Counted from the first letter of the stretch, positions 34,484 to 46,505 are shown. The stretch: DNA of 64,000 bases from Schistosoma mansoni (GCF_000237925.1 NC_031498.1:25182308-25246307); one strand, 5' to 3'. A program made the numbers and translations. The notes: generated by a model from the sequence alone, not told the origin.

Positions 34484-34752
34484 CAGAAGGGGTTTTGTGG
34501 AAATTTCAGTATTTTCATAGTTGAAAGCAACTTCGTGGATTGGTTGATGTTAGACATTAGCACCATTGGATGCCGGCTCAGTGGTCTATCCGTTAAGTTC
34601 TCTGGCGCGAGACTGGTAGGTCCTGCGTTGCGAAATCGCTAGGCGAAGTCGTGGATGTACAATGTTGAGAAGTCCCACAATAGAACGAGTTGGCTGTCCA
34701 GTGCTTCCAGGTTTTCTTTGATGGTTTAGCTTCAGTTGACGCATGCTTTCTT
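34484..34752 (+). repeat. SINE-B with short inverted tail in front
   Basis: 34484-34530 is the 3' tail in reverse. 34531-34752 is forward tRNA head, GAGTT-type dead ribozyme and tail. Confidence 0.85.
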
Positions 34753-35224
34753 TTAATTATCAAGATTTACCAATGATCATAAATGAAAAAAAAACAGCTC
34801 ATCATCTATACATATTGTAGTTAATGAGAACACAAGTGGGGACAATCGAATGTAATCGAACACAAAAACATAGAGTAAATGCTTCATTAGCAAAATGTTG
34901 AAGATACCACAGGTATTTGGTGTTTGACAACACTTTAACCAGTAGCACCTTCTATAATTGAATGGCACCCACCCAGTGAAATCAAAAGTCAGAAGTGAAG
35001 AGGTTGGAAGATATATTTGATAGATTATGCATATATGGAGTAGTGACTGATCTAAACTGGCTAGTGATCTCAGGAGAGGTTGAGCACGCCGTTTCAAATC
35101 GTGATCTGGTGCGGATGCATGAGCGAGTGCCTTCAGCTAAATGAGTTCATTAAAACTAATGTGGTCAGCATCCAATGTCGAACACTTACAGAGCTATTGA
35201 TTTTGGGGATTTATTTACCGCTAC
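34753..35224. other. No gene recognised; LTR-like words
   Basis: AGTTAATGAGAACACAAGTG near 34809 recalls the family-1 LTR start but soon diverges. Nothing else is supported. Confidence 0.35.
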
Positions 35225-35390
35225 AATGTCAATTAAGTGTGTCAAACTAGACTGTTCCTCTATTTTATACTAATTGCTTTTTGCTCCCATTATTTCTTTC
35301 TCAACCTTCTGTAGCGAGATATTCTAATTCTGATTATCTTTATATACTACTCATGTTGATATGAGTGTCACACACGACAATATATCTTCG
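35225..35390 (+). mobile_element. LTR family 1-like fragment (old)
   Basis: Shares order and the end ATATACTACTCATGTTGATA with family 1. Strongly diverged fossil. Confidence 0.5.
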
Positions 35391-35424
35391 TATTTCATGC
35401 AGTTAGTTCCCTTTATGAATTTAA

Positions 35425-35510
35425 ATAAAGACAGAACAAATATTGATGCAGAATAGTATGAATTCATTATAGTTAGTGGTTTCTCATCTCTTCGTATCAT
35501 TAATAATTCA
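35425..35510 (-). repeat. PLE 3' UTR fragment
   Basis: Resembles 17690-17750 (GATGCRGAATA..ATGAATTC) of the PLE remnant. Confidence 0.5.
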
Positions 35511-35553
35511 ATTTATTCATATTAAGAATAAAATTATTGAGACTGTACTATTT

Positions 35554-36059
35554 TCAGAAGGGAGTTTGTGGAGATTATAGTAATTTCATAGTTGAGATCG
35601 TGAGTCAATTGAAGCTAGACCACCATGGAAAAACTGGAAGCATTGGACGAAAGTTTCGTCCTGCTGTGAGACTCCTTATCAGTGCGCATCCACATCTGAT
35701 AATAATCATATGCTCACTAGTGACTGACTTCAAGAGGTATTTCCTGCATTTCTATTGAGAAGCAGTAACTAGTAGAGTTCAACCATGTCTGTTGTGAGAT
35801 AGTAACTCACTGAACACAATGGTGGACGGCTGCTCAACTTCGTGGATTGGTTGAAGTTAGACATGAACACCGCTGGATGCCAGCCGGCTCATTGGTCTGG
35901 AGGCTAAGCGCTCGCGCGCGAGACTGATATATCCTGGGTTTGAATCTCATGAGGTGGGATCACGGATGCGCACTATTGAGGAGTCCCGTACTAGGACGAA
36001 CCTTCCGTTCAGTGCTTCCAGGTTTTCCATGGCGGTCTAGCTTCAATTGATTCATGATT
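35554..36059 (+). repeat. SINE-B with inverted 3' tail, exact target duplication
   Basis: 35554-35692 is tail and ribozyme half on minus. 35693-36059 is a full forward copy with tRNA head (A box near 35885). The 12-bp duplication ACTGTACTATTT (35542-35553 and 36060-36071) shows the whole fold-back inserted as one unit. The ribozyme is dead (GAACC). Confidence 0.92.
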
Positions 36060-36071
36060 ACTGTACTATTT

Positions 36072-36570
36072 CTCAAATGTAGCTTTATTAAAAACCTTTC
36101 AAGATGATAAATTTCCATCAAGTTCAATCTTTAATAATAACATAAATAATATTGTAAGGTATTTTATAATCCGAAAATTATTTTCTGTTAAATTAGATAA
36201 AAGAAATTAGATCAAATAACTTTATTTAGTGATTCGATTAGTATCTGTGTGTGTGTGTGTGTGGTAAATTGGAGACATGTCAACTATTACATTATGAATA
36301 AAGTAAAGAATGATATTAGAGTATTATTTGATTAAAAAAAAGCAAAAAGGTTAAATTCTCATTATGAATATCATTTCAAAGGTGAACTTACGTGCTATTT
36401 TTATGGGTATAAACTATACATTATTAGATTGTATTTCATGTTATTTATGACCCTGTAGAAGATAAGATCATCATCAAAGGGAATTTTATTTATTGTATTT
36501 GTAGGATCTTTTAGTATGTATTTATGTGTGTGTGTGTGCGTGAAATCCAGATAGGTATGTATTCTAAGCA
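36072..36570. other. AT-rich with (GT)n
   Basis: (GT)n tracts at 36247-36262 and 36525-36537. No gene. Confidence 0.5.
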
Positions 36571-36910
36571 GACTTACTTACTTACTTATGCCTCTTACCC
36601 TCATAGAGGAGCATAGGCCGCTCACTAACAATCTCCATCCAACTCTGTCCTTGACAATCTTTTCCAGTTCTTTCCAGTTGATATTTATCCTGTTCATGTT
36701 TACTTTCAATTCTCAACACAATATGTTCCTTGATCCTCCTTATTTCTTTTTCCCTTCAGGATTCCAAGTTAGTGCTTCCTTCATGATGAGGTTTGATGAT
36801 TACATCAACATGTGTCCTATACACTTCCATCATCTTTTCCTAACTTCCTCTTCAAGTGGAAGCTGGTTTGTTCTGTTCTACTATAGGCTGTTGGTGATGG
36901 TATCTGATAC
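36571..36910 (-). mobile_element. RTE LINE 3' end
   Basis: (TTAC)n tail at 36573-36585 followed by the reverse complement of the RTE C-terminus. Several frame breaks. 5'-truncated. Confidence 0.82.
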
Positions 36911-37104
36911 CAAGCAGAAGAATTTCTTAATTTCTCTTTACACTAATTCTCATTCTATAGCTCTATATATTTGCGTAAATTATGTCCATAATTTTTTGGT
37001 TTGTTCACATTTATCGTATTAGTATATTATTTACAGGTTCTGAAATTGATTAACTCCTTGATCTTCCTGGAGGTTTTCAATAACTGTTACATCTCGTTTT
37101 TATC

Positions 37105-37615
37105 TAACATCCTATTGCCCCAAAATGTCCTGGTACGGTCGAGGATGAAGAGAATCCACTCTCTCTGTCCAAATGCTCTCACATGACCACGCGTATACAG
37201 CCACTACCAGGAAAGAATTATTCACTGCCTTCTTCAGGTGAAGGTGATGCTTATGAAATTGGGAGAGCGAAAAGCGAATGTCCGGAGATTTAACCGGGTT
37301 GGTGGACATGGAAAGTCCACCCAGTGGATTTGGAAAACTCTGATTTCAAACCAATGGAGCACATGGGCTCCAATATCCTGAGGGAACAAATGGAGTATGA
37401 ATCAATCGTTGGTTGTCGGCTACAATGGGACTACATCTCCTCACGATTCTCCACTACTTTGTGGATCAGACGTTTAGGTCAAAGGCTCCGTGTATGGCCC
37501 CTTGAGAAAACCATCTGCTTTGGTTTTAGCACCCGTGTAGTATCACAGCGCTCATACTAATTAAGTGAATTGTATGGCGCATATATATTTGGTGCATTCT
37601 TGAACCAATATATAT
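37105..37615 (+). mobile_element. Non-LTR 3' end, (AAATA)n family
   Basis: Same family as 20827-21372. An open frame at 37324-37560 keeps HMGSNILREQMEYESIVG. Tail eroded. Confidence 0.75.
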
Positions 37616-38024
37616 ATTTTTTCAAATTAATAAATGTAAATAACATTGTTTTAGTGATTTCCACATTGAATTACTATTTTTCAATTGTATGTGTGAGAAT
37701 TAATTATTTTATTCTAATTATCTAGGGTAGAAATGGGTTCCCTGTATGAAAAGAACATTGATTATTGTTGATTCGTAATTCATTCTATGATTTTCTTATA
37801 TTACTTCTTTCAATTATTATCTTACACTTTGATTGTTCATATTTGAAATACATTGAATTATGCTAAACTATTATTCTGAATAGGATTTTGTTGCTTGTTT
37901 GATAAGAAATCTTTTTAATATCTGACAATTAATTAATTTTTATTATACTTATCAAGATCCTATAGTTTGATTTGACCAAATGTTGTTGTAATTGGCAATT
38001 GTATTTGTTAGAAAAAGTATTATT
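37616..38024. other. No gene; flank shared with another locus
   Basis: 37996-38030 (TTGTATTTGTTAGAAAAAG) recurs at 45013-45031 immediately before another SINE-B, so the SINE-bearing segment may have been copied with its flank. Confidence 0.5.
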
Positions 38025-38590
38025 AGAAGGAGGTTTTTTGGAGATTTTAGTAATTTTATATAATTGAGATCATGAGTCGATTGAATCTAGATCACCATGG
38101 TAAACCTGGAAGCGCTGGATGGAAGTTTCATCCTATTGTGGCACTCTTGTCAACAGTGTGCATTCACGATCCAGCATCATGAGATTCCAATCCAGCAAAT
38201 ATCAATCTCGTACGCGAGTGCCTAACCATTAGACTACTGAGCCGGCTGGTATCCAATGGTGAGAATGTCTAAATTCAACCAATCCACGAAATTTAGCAAC
38301 CATTCACCATTGTCTTCAGGGTGTTGGTATCTCACAACAGACCTGGTTCAGCTCCACTTGATACTGCCTCTCACTAGAACTACAAGAAAAAACCTCTCAC
38401 TAGTGAGCATATGATCATTATCAGAAATGGGTTTTGTTAAGATTTTGGTAGTTTTGTATAGTTGAAATCATGAGATCGTGAACGTGCACTGCTGAGGAGT
38501 CCCACAATAGGACGTGTTGGGCATCCAGTGCTTTCAGGATTTCGATAGTTGTCTAGCTTCAATTGACTCATGATTTCAACTATATTAAAG
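38025..38590 (-). repeat. SINE-B composite
   Basis: Full minus copy 38025-38410, a second minus tail 38430-38472, then plus-strand ribozyme half and tail 38474-38590. The plus ribozyme keeps CTGAGGAG but has GTGTT in place of GAAAC. Confidence 0.83.
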
Positions 38591-38726
38591 TACAGTCGAT
38601 CGAAAAAAAATTGATGTATACTCCGTAAAAATCAAAATCCAACATGAGTAACGGTATAAAATATCAATCTGGAATACAGAAATACTGATATATTACTAGA
38701 TAATAACAATATACACTTTTTAATTA

Positions 38727-38940
38727 GAAGGGGACTTTTGTGGAGATTGTAGTAATTTAATGGTTGAGTTCATGAGTTAATTAAAGCTAGAACCATATGG
38801 AAAACCTGGAAGCACTGGATGGAAGATTCGTCATGGTATGGGTCTATTCAGCAGTGTGAATCCACGATCCCGCGAGCGGGTTTCGAACACAGGACCCTCG
38901 GTCCTTAACCTCCAGAAAACTGAGCCGGCATCCGAAAGAT
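38727..38940 (-). repeat. SINE-B copy
   Basis: Tail, diverged ribozyme, B box near 38880 and partial A box. Confidence 0.8.
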
Positions 38941-38984
38941 CAAACATTTATGTAAATAACTGAATATATATTGACTGGAGACAA

Positions 38985-39060
38985 CTTAATTACACCCATT
39001 ATCCCTCGTGGATGAGCATAAACCACTCTCCAGGGTTTTCCATCGAAGTAAGTAAGTAAG
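38985..39060. mobile_element. RTE LINE 3'-end micro-fragment
   Basis: Reverse RTE end around 39000-39030 followed by a forward (AAGT)n tail at 39046-39058, a small fold-back of the RTE terminus. Confidence 0.55.
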
Positions 39061-39062
39061 GA

Positions 39063-39535
39063 GACGAAATTAAAACTAAACATCATTTTATGCATTTTAC
39101 AAGTGACCCTGCGTTTATCTTCACGTTTATACAAGGTCAGTAAAATTATGATTTTTGGTGAAAAAACCTGTTTGTATAATCCATGGAAATCGACATGATA
39201 ACCGAATTGAGATATAATTTCTATTTAAACATTAAAAACTCGAAGTCCAGCGAAGGGATCTTTTATCAAGGAATATATATATATATATAATAACGTTCAC
39301 TAGTTAATACCTGTTTTCTGTATCCGTAAACGTTAAACTTTCCTATCTGGTCTCCTCATTGTGCTTCTACCAGTTTACCTGCTCTCGTGTAGCAAGGTTC
39401 ATAGGCCATAGTCAGCACTTGCTTTCAGCTCGGATACGATAACATGTCTCAGTGTAGTTCTACAAGGTTAAGAGGAAAGTCGTCAAAAGGTTCATTCTTC
39501 AACATTTATTGACTCTAATCAATCTTCAGGTCCAT
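39063..39535. other. No feature recognised
   Basis: (TA)n near 39273-39288. No gene. Confidence 0.35.
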
Positions 39536-39700
39536 AGGTTGATTATAGGGCTGTTTATACAATTCGTTCAAATCTACCTAAATTTCTTCGTACCGAACAC
39601 CTTAAAAGAGCAGAAGCTCTAACCATCCATGAATTGAAGCCAGAATTATGCATACAAAAGAGGTACGTTTTGTTGCTATCGTTACCTTGCCCTTAAACCG
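39536..39700 (+). mobile_element. Penelope-like element C-terminal fragment
   Basis: Translated pieces match the end of the PLE GIY-YIG region (AEALTIHELKPELCIQKR). Short broken fossil. The AT-rich stretch to about 40000 may be its 3' UTR. Confidence 0.6.
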
Positions 39701-40164
39701 TTATTATTATTATTTGATTTCGTATATGAAACTATTCCCCTCTCTCTTTACTTACATCTCATATTCACATGATTTTATTCATAATTGTTTCCGATATCAC
39801 TTCATTTCATTTTTACCCTTCTACTACTTTCATTTGTTGTAACAAAAACATTCTACTCAACTTACTTCATTCAAATTATAGTCTGTAGCTGACTTTACAA
39901 GGCTTTCTATTTGCCCACACACAATCTTTCAATGTTATTATATATATATATATATATATTACGTGATCGAGTATAATAATCTTTCTATTACATCATCATG
40001 TTGATTCTTTTTTCATACTTCCTCATGGGACTATTATTTTAACAAGAAAACTTCATATACATATATACGAAAGTGTAATCTTATAATAAAGTCATTGAAA
40101 AGGGATAGTCGAGTACTCTATGATACATTATACTTGATTACTGATTTTCATTTATATACAGTCA

Positions 40165-40852
40165 TTATGGTAAATTAGTTACCAATCGAATTACACTTGA
40201 CGGAGAAGCTCTGGAGGATGTGAAAACCTTTACATATCTGGGTAGCATCATTGATGTACACGGTGCATCTGATGCAGATCTGAAGACATGCATCGAAAGA
40301 GAGAAAGCAGCATATTTACAATTAAAGAACATCTGGAACTCAGAACAACTGACTGTCAACCAACACCAAGATCAGAATTTTCAATACAAATGTCAAGACA
40401 GTTCTACTGTATGGGACGGAGACGTGGAGAACTACGAAAACCATCATCCAGAACGTACAGGTGTTTATTAACAGTTGTCTATGCAAGATACTTCGGATCC
40501 GTTGTCCAGACACTATCAGCAAAAACCTAGTGTGGTAGAGAACAAGCCAGATTCCATCCGGTGGAGGAAGAAATCAAGAAGGAGCACTGGAAGTGGATTG
40601 GGCACACATTGAGGAAATCACCCTTCTGCGTCACAAGGCAAGCCCTCACATGGAATCCTGAAGGCCAAAGGAGAAGAGGAAGATCAAAGAACACATCACG
40701 CCGAGAAATGGAGACAGACATGAGGAGAATGAACAAAAATTGGATAGACCTAGAAAGGAAGGCTGAGGACAGAGTGGGTTGCAGAATGCTGGTCGGCGGC
40801 CTATGCTCGATTGGGAATAACAGGCGAAAGTAAGCAAGTAAGTAAGTTATAT
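40165..40852 (+). mobile_element. RTE LINE 3' end, long copy
   Basis: Reads KTFTYLGSIIDVHGASDADL..., a thumb-side RTE reverse-transcriptase segment, then in shifted frames the tail domain to GNNRRK at 40561-40833, ending (AAGT)n. At least two frameshifts. 5'-truncated. Confidence 0.9.
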
Positions 40853-41207
40853 TAGGCTGACTAAGCGAGCTCTCTTCAAATGTATTTTAGATTATCATTC
40901 AACTTTTGAAAGGAAAATGATAAACATCTCGTGATAGCAGCACGTTATCTATTCTGGTGACATTTTCTTATCAGAATTATTTCACAAAATAGTCTATACA
41001 TTTAAATGAATTGTCTCATAGAGAGTGTTTATCAAAATTCATACATTAAAGAGGCTTAACGGTTCACCATTTTATGCCTGAACTCTAAGTGTAGAAGTTG
41101 TATGTACAATCACATACTCTTTCATAGCCCTAACATTCCTTCAATCATGTTTCGTTTTCATTTAATATTAAGTTGTTATTACCCTTTTTGTACTTTTAAG
41201 AATCATT

Positions 41208-41742
41208 ATTTACTTACTTATTTATGCCTGTTACCCCTCGTGGAGGAGCATAGGCCGCACACCAGCATTCTCCATCCAACTCTGTCCTCAACAATCATTT
41301 CAACTTCTTTACAGTTAACATTCATCCTTTTCATATCTCCTTCTATTTCACAAAGTAATGTATTTTTTGGCCTTCCACTTTTCCGATTCCTTTCACCATT
41401 CCAACTTAGGGCCTGCCTTGTGATGCAGTTTGGTGATTTACTCAATGTATGTCCGATCCACTTCCAACATCTTTTTCTAAATTTCTCTTCAGATGGAAGC
41501 TGGTTTGTCCTCTAAGATAAAACGCTGTTTCTGACAGTATCCAGCCAGTGAGTGTTGAGTATTTTGTGTAGAAAACTGTTTATGAATACTTCTACCTTCT
41601 TGACGATGGATGACATAGTTCTCCACGTTTCATCTCCGTACAGTAGGACTGACTGTTTTGACGTTCGTATTGAAGATTCTCACTTTGAAATTAGTTGAGA
41701 TTGGCTTCTAGTTCCATATATTCTTCAATTGTAGAAATGCTA
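41208..41742 (-). mobile_element. RTE LINE 3' end (CCTC subfamily)
   Basis: (TTAC)n tail, then C-terminus ending SSTRGNRHK on minus. The frame 41218-41445 is open, followed upstream by broken sequence. Confidence 0.87.
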
Positions 41743-41929
41743 TTATTATTCAATTATTATTACCCTTTTTTACATTCCTTCTTCATATCTATCACATTAA
41801 CATTCATGTCTCCTACTTCTGATACATGATGATTTTAAAACCTTAGAAATGATACTTCTAAAATAAAACTTTCGGGTGTTTGATCTCCACAGAACTAATA
41901 AGTTTTCGTTGTGTATTCTAAATGTCGTA

Positions 41930-42066
41930 ATTCTCAAGGCTGATGAGTCTGAGGAATCACACAACAGGACGAAACGGCCTTCCAGTGCTTCCAGTTTTTC
42001 CATGGTGGTCTAGCTTCAATTGACTCATGAACTCAACTATTAATATACTATAATAGCCACAAAACC
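41930..42066 (+). repeat. SINE-B ribozyme and tail fragment
   Basis: Keeps AGGACGAAACGG and the 3' tail. The 5' strand of the core is scrambled, so it is not a functional ribozyme. Confidence 0.75.
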
Positions 42067-42137
42067 TATTTAAAAAAATCTTAAGTAGTTTGAAGTAATC
42101 AGAAAGCGAGTTTCAGATATGGATTGCTTGTAAGTTA

Positions 42138-42412
42138 ACAATTGTCAGTCCTAACACATCGATGGGAAGATTCAAACAAACAAGACCAAATGAATTTAAA
42201 CTTCACCCCATCGCACAAGCAAGTGGCTATCAGGACTCAGTGGCCGAGTGGATAACGTGATGGCGTTTGAAGCGAGGGTACTGGGTTCGAGTCCCAGAGT
42301 GAACATCAACTCTGAGATGCAGGTACATCCAGCTGACGAGTCCGAAATAGGACGAAACGCGCGTCCTGGATTCCACTGCTAGCCACCATCCATCTCTGCC
42401 TACCATAATTGT
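42138..42412 (+). repeat. Smα-type SINE, best-preserved copy
   Basis: 5' part, tRNA-like head with A box TGGCCGAGTGG (42240-42250) and B box GGTTCGAGTCC (42285-42295), hammerhead, and tail. Both Pol III boxes match consensus. Confidence 0.93.
42326..42390 (+). ncRNA. Smα hammerhead ribozyme, intact
   Basis: CTGACGA at 42333-42339. Stem II GTCC/GGAC with loop GAAATA. GAA at 42354-42356. Stem III ACGC/GCGT. Cleavage after C42365. Stem I ATCCAG/CTGGAT, and an outer GCAG/CTGC pairing across an internal loop. Matches the published schistosome satellite hammerhead. Confidence 0.93.
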
Positions 42413-42832
42413 CACGAAGACGTAAATATAATATTGATGGATCTAGTTTTTTTCAGTGAAAGCAGAAACTAAGTCATATGGTATCATAATTTATGACGCA
42501 ATCACTGAGCTAAAATTGTATGTTATGAAAGTCGTTAGCCTTTCAATATAAATCAATATAATGTAAAGAATTCGAGAGGAAGGTATGAGAAAATACAAGT
42601 CTTCACTAAAAAAAGTTATTACATTTTGATAGAAACATTCATCATAGTTACGTTATTGCACACGGTATAATTTGTAAAGAACAAATATGAATAGTCATAT
42701 TAATGTTTCGAATGTTTAGTTAATGTTAAATCTATGTCAGGACAACATTTCCTAAGCTAAACCTACATAGAATAACGTCGATAAATGTGATATATTCGAG
42801 TGAACTTTCTTGAATTCAAGAGGTTTAACTGC

Positions 42833-43553
42833 CCCTAAATGCCCTGGTACGACCAAGAGTGGGGAGAGTCTGCTCTCACTCTCAAAATGCTTTCACATGG
42901 CCACGCGTATACTGTAGTGAACAAAACACTAGTTGGGGACAATCGAATGTATTTATGCAAAGATTACAGACTATCTCAATAAATTCTGATTACCAAACAA
43001 TGAACAGTCAATTTGCAAATTAACAACCAATTGTTTCAATCTTCACTGTTTCTTCTCTTATTCCATTGCTCATGCATTTTCCAGACGTTTGCGTTTCATT
43101 TCAGTTCTTTCCTCATCGGTCTTCTGCCAAAATACATTCTATGTCTGACCCACACCATATACTACTTATATGGATATAAGTAGACCACACCACAATACAG
43201 CCTCTGCCAGAGAAGTCCTACTCACTGCCTTCCCGTGGCATTACTGTTGTTTACGAAATTGAGAGGACAAAAAGCGAATGTCCGGCAGGAGCTTTAACCG
43301 GGTCGGTGAACTCCGTCAGTTCACCCAGGTGAGTTCGAAAATCCTGATTTCAAACCAATGGTGCACATAAGCTCCAGTATGCTGAGGGAACAAATGTCGT
43401 ATGTATCAATCGTTAGTCATCGGCTAACATAGAACTGCATCTCCTTACGATGCTCCACTGAATTGTGGACCAGATCATTATGTCAAAGGCTCCGGGTGTG
43501 GCCCCCTAAGAAAACCACCTGCTTCAGTTTGGGCACCTGGGCAGATTCTCAGT
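42833..43553 (+). mobile_element. Non-LTR 3' end, (AAATA)n family, split by an LTR
   Basis: Same family as 20827-21372, with a 282-bp LTR at 42913-43194 inserted into it. Confidence 0.82.
42913..43194 (+). mobile_element. Solo LTR, family 1, nested
   Basis: TGTAGTG...CACCACA with exact 4-bp duplication ATAC (42909-42912 and 43195-43198). The host repeat reads continuously once it is removed. Fossil, younger than the LINE. Confidence 0.92.
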
Positions 43554-43744
43554 CAAAAATCACTTCTTAATGAAGTTTGTATGGATTATGCTATCTAGAG
43601 AGTCATAGAAAGCTTCACAATCTAGTCACCAAATTCAAAGAAGATAATCTTACCGAAATTATCCTCCTGATATATAGATTTTCTCCATTAACCTAAAAAA
43701 TATTATAATTTAATTAGCAAATCTAAGCAACAGATAAGAAGATA

Positions 43745-44120
43745 TTTATTTATTTTATTTTATTTAAACACATAAATATTGGTACAAGGATGCACTAGAT
43801 AGATATGCGCCGCACAAATCTCATTTGATTTGTGTGAGGGCTGTGATACTGCCAAGGTGTCCAAACTGAAGCAGGTGGTTTTCTTAGGGGGGCAACACCA
43901 GGAGCCTTTGACCTTAAGGTCTGATCCACAAGGCAGTGGAGTATCGTGAAGAGATGCAGTCTCATGGTAGCCAATGATCAATTTCGTAAATAACAGTAAT
44001 GTCACGGGAAGGCAGTGAGTAGGACTTCCCTGTCAGAGTCTATATATACGTGGCCATGTGAGAGCATTTCGAGAGGGAGAGAGGATTCTCCCCACTCTCG
44101 ATCGTACCAGGGCATGAATT
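43745..44120 (-). mobile_element. Non-LTR 3' end, (AAATA)n family, internally deleted
   Basis: Starts with TTTATTTTATTTAAACAC, the reverse of the tail. A block near 43978 is missing relative to other copies. The tail shows a longer (TTTTA)n. Confidence 0.75.
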
Positions 44121-44424
44121 CCTTTAAAATACGATCATTAGAAGAATCCAACTATGATACATGCTTAGTTTGATGCGAACACTGAAATACAGGGAAACTA
44201 TGCAGGCTGTTCATAGGATAGTAAATTATGCCACAATAGTGTATTGAGTTGTCAACCATATATGAATACTCTGAATGTCATATTAGTTGACAAATTATTA
44301 AGAAATATATTGATTATAAAAAATCGTCACACTAATGTCAAATAATGCAATTAGTCAGTCCCTTTTTCAAATGTGTATATCCTGTACGGTGTTGGCTCCA
44401 AGTCTTTAAGCAAATATCAAATTA

Positions 44425-44510
44425 GAGATGAAGGTGTATCGAACTGAAGAATTCCAAATGTGACGAAACTCGAATCCTAGATTCGACTGATAGTCATCAG
44501 CCATCAGTGT
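44425..44510 (+). repeat. Smα-type fragment (degenerate)
   Basis: GTGACGAAACTCGAATCCT and flanks match the ribozyme 3' half. Core lost. Confidence 0.5.
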
Positions 44511-44796
44511 TTAAATTATTAAGAGATTATTCAACTTCCCAATTATTTATTCTAAATACCTAATAGTTCCCCTATATTCAACCTTTTTTCGAATAAAAAT
44601 GTTCCGAAGCATTTTCATTGTAATCAATTGATTAACAAGAAAACAACAACAAACAAACCACATTGAATTAAATATTCAATTATTCTTACACCATTACTAT
44701 TCAACTCTATTCAGTCATACCTTTATATTGCATTGTATTGCGATATCATTAAGAGGTTAAATTTTTTTTGACTCAATATATTTCGAATATAATAAA

Positions 44797-45003
44797 GGGG
44801 TTTCTTTATGGAGATTTTAGTAATTTTATAGCTGAAATCATCAGTCATTTGAAGCTAGATCAAGATGGAAAACCTGAGACCACTGGATGGCCAAGATATC
44901 GACTCACTGAAGACACTGAAGGACGGTTGCTCAATTTCGTGGATTGGCTGAAGTTAGACATTAACATTGTTGGATATCAGCCGGCTCAGTGTTCTAGAGG
45001 TTA
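44797..45003. repeat. SINE-B fold-back, 5' half
   Basis: Minus tail (44797-44893) joined directly to the plus 5' region and A-box side of the tRNA head (44894-45003). Confidence 0.8.
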
Positions 45004-45039
45004 ATTGGCCATTGTATTTCTTAGAAAAAGCATTATTAG

Positions 45040-45460
45040 AGGAGGAGATTTTAGTAATTTTATATAGTTCAAATCATGAGTCAATTGAAGCTAGACCACT
45101 ATCGAAAACTTAAAAGCATTGGACTGTATTTCCGAGAGTTTTAGTGAGAAGCAGTGGCTAGTGGAGTTCAACCAGGTCTGTTGTGAGATAGTAACTCACT
45201 GAACACAATGGTGGACGGCTGCTCAACTTCGTGGATTGGTTGAAGTTAGACATGAACACCGCTGGATGTCAGCCGGCTCATTGGTCTAGAGGTTAAACGT
45301 CTGCGCACGACACTGATAGGTGCTGGATTAGAGTCTCGTGAAGCAGGACCATGGATGCGTATTGTCGAGGAGCCCCGCAGTAGGACGAAACGGTCGTCCA
45401 GTACTTCTAGTTTTTCCATGGTTATCTAGCTTCAATTGACTCATGATTTCAACTACATAG
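45040..45460 (+). repeat. SINE-B with inverted tail in front
   Basis: 45040-45125 tail on minus, then a full plus copy with A box near 45275, degraded B box and a dead ribozyme (GTCGAGGAG). Confidence 0.85.
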
Positions 45461-45470
45461 AAAATAAAAT

Positions 45471-45765
45471 CACTTAGTATTGTTTATTTGAATCTTCCCA
45501 TTGATGGTCAGACTGCAACTGGTCAATCTCTAATTGACATATATGCATACTGTGCTTATTGTTTCGATATAGCCCTAATTCACAATCATTATAAGCAAAG
45601 ATGGATAGTGACTAACAGTAAAATCCATTTTGACTCGCGTTTCGTCCTATTTGAGACTGGTCAACTGAATGTACTACATCTCAGAGTTGATGTTCACTTT
45701 GGTACTCGAACCCAATACCTTTCGCTTGAAATGTCATCACGTTATCCACTCATCCACTGAGTATA
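45471..45765 (-). repeat. Smα-type SINE, full length
   Basis: Leader, tail, ribozyme (core changed: TTGACCAG), B box near 45705 and A box near 45750 on minus. Confidence 0.88.
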
Positions 45766-45938
45766 TAGAATATACATTTTATATATTGTTTTATTGAATA
45801 GGAATAAATCAAAATTTAATTATTTTATTAACCGATATATATCTATATTCTTTAAAATGAAACCACAAATCAATCATTATTAATAGACACTAATAGTTTA
45901 TACAGAATATTAAAATGACCCTTATAACTTTCAATTAC

Positions 45939-45958
45939 TACTACTACTACTACTACTA

Positions 45959-45992
<34 letters not shown>

Positions 45993-46025
45993 CACTACTA
46001 CTACTACTACTAATACCACTACTAA
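45939..46025. repeat. (ACT)n microsatellite
   Basis: About 28 ACT units with a few ACC interruptions. Confidence 0.97.
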
Positions 46026-46293
46026 TTATACTACTTATATCGTAAATAAACAATCATTATATATTACTGAAAATAATAATTTTTTTTTAATTTTTCATTA
46101 TGGTTAAAAGAAGAGATTAAAATAACATGACAATTAATTCATTATTGAAATAGGTCAAATTGTTTTTTGTTTTAGTTATAGTAAAGACAAGAACATGATA
46201 ATTTTAAAAATAAAAAGTGTTTTGGTCAAGGTCATTTTTAATGATATGTAATTAGATTCAATAGTTAGTTATTTAAATTGATTGAATAATGTA

Positions 46294-46505
46294 AAATCAT
46301 GTTTTGTGGAGATTTCAGTATTTTTCATCGTTGAAATCATGAGTCAATTGAAGGTAGAACACCATGGAAAACCTGGAAGCACTGGACGACCGTTTCGTCT
46401 TATTATGGGACTCCTCGGCAGTACTCATCCACGATCTCGCACTCGCGAGCGAGATTCAAACCCAGGACCTAGCAGTCTCGTGCCAGAGCACTTAACCGAT
46501 CATGT
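46294..46505 (-). repeat. SINE-B copy
   Basis: Tail, ribozyme with partial stems (CCGAGGAG start), B box near 46455, ends in the A-box side. Confidence 0.83.

Noticed and set aside
41102-41515. 137-codon plus-strand frame
   Set aside because: It is the antisense of an RTE LINE tail. The true frame is on the minus strand at 41218-41445.
42236-42310. Apparent tRNA gene
   Set aside because: A and B boxes are good, but the sequence is the head of an Smα-type SINE. It lacks an acceptor stem closing the domain and is followed directly by the ribozyme.
45939-46025. CRISPR-like array
   Set aside because: It is a trinucleotide microsatellite in a eukaryotic genome, with no spacers.
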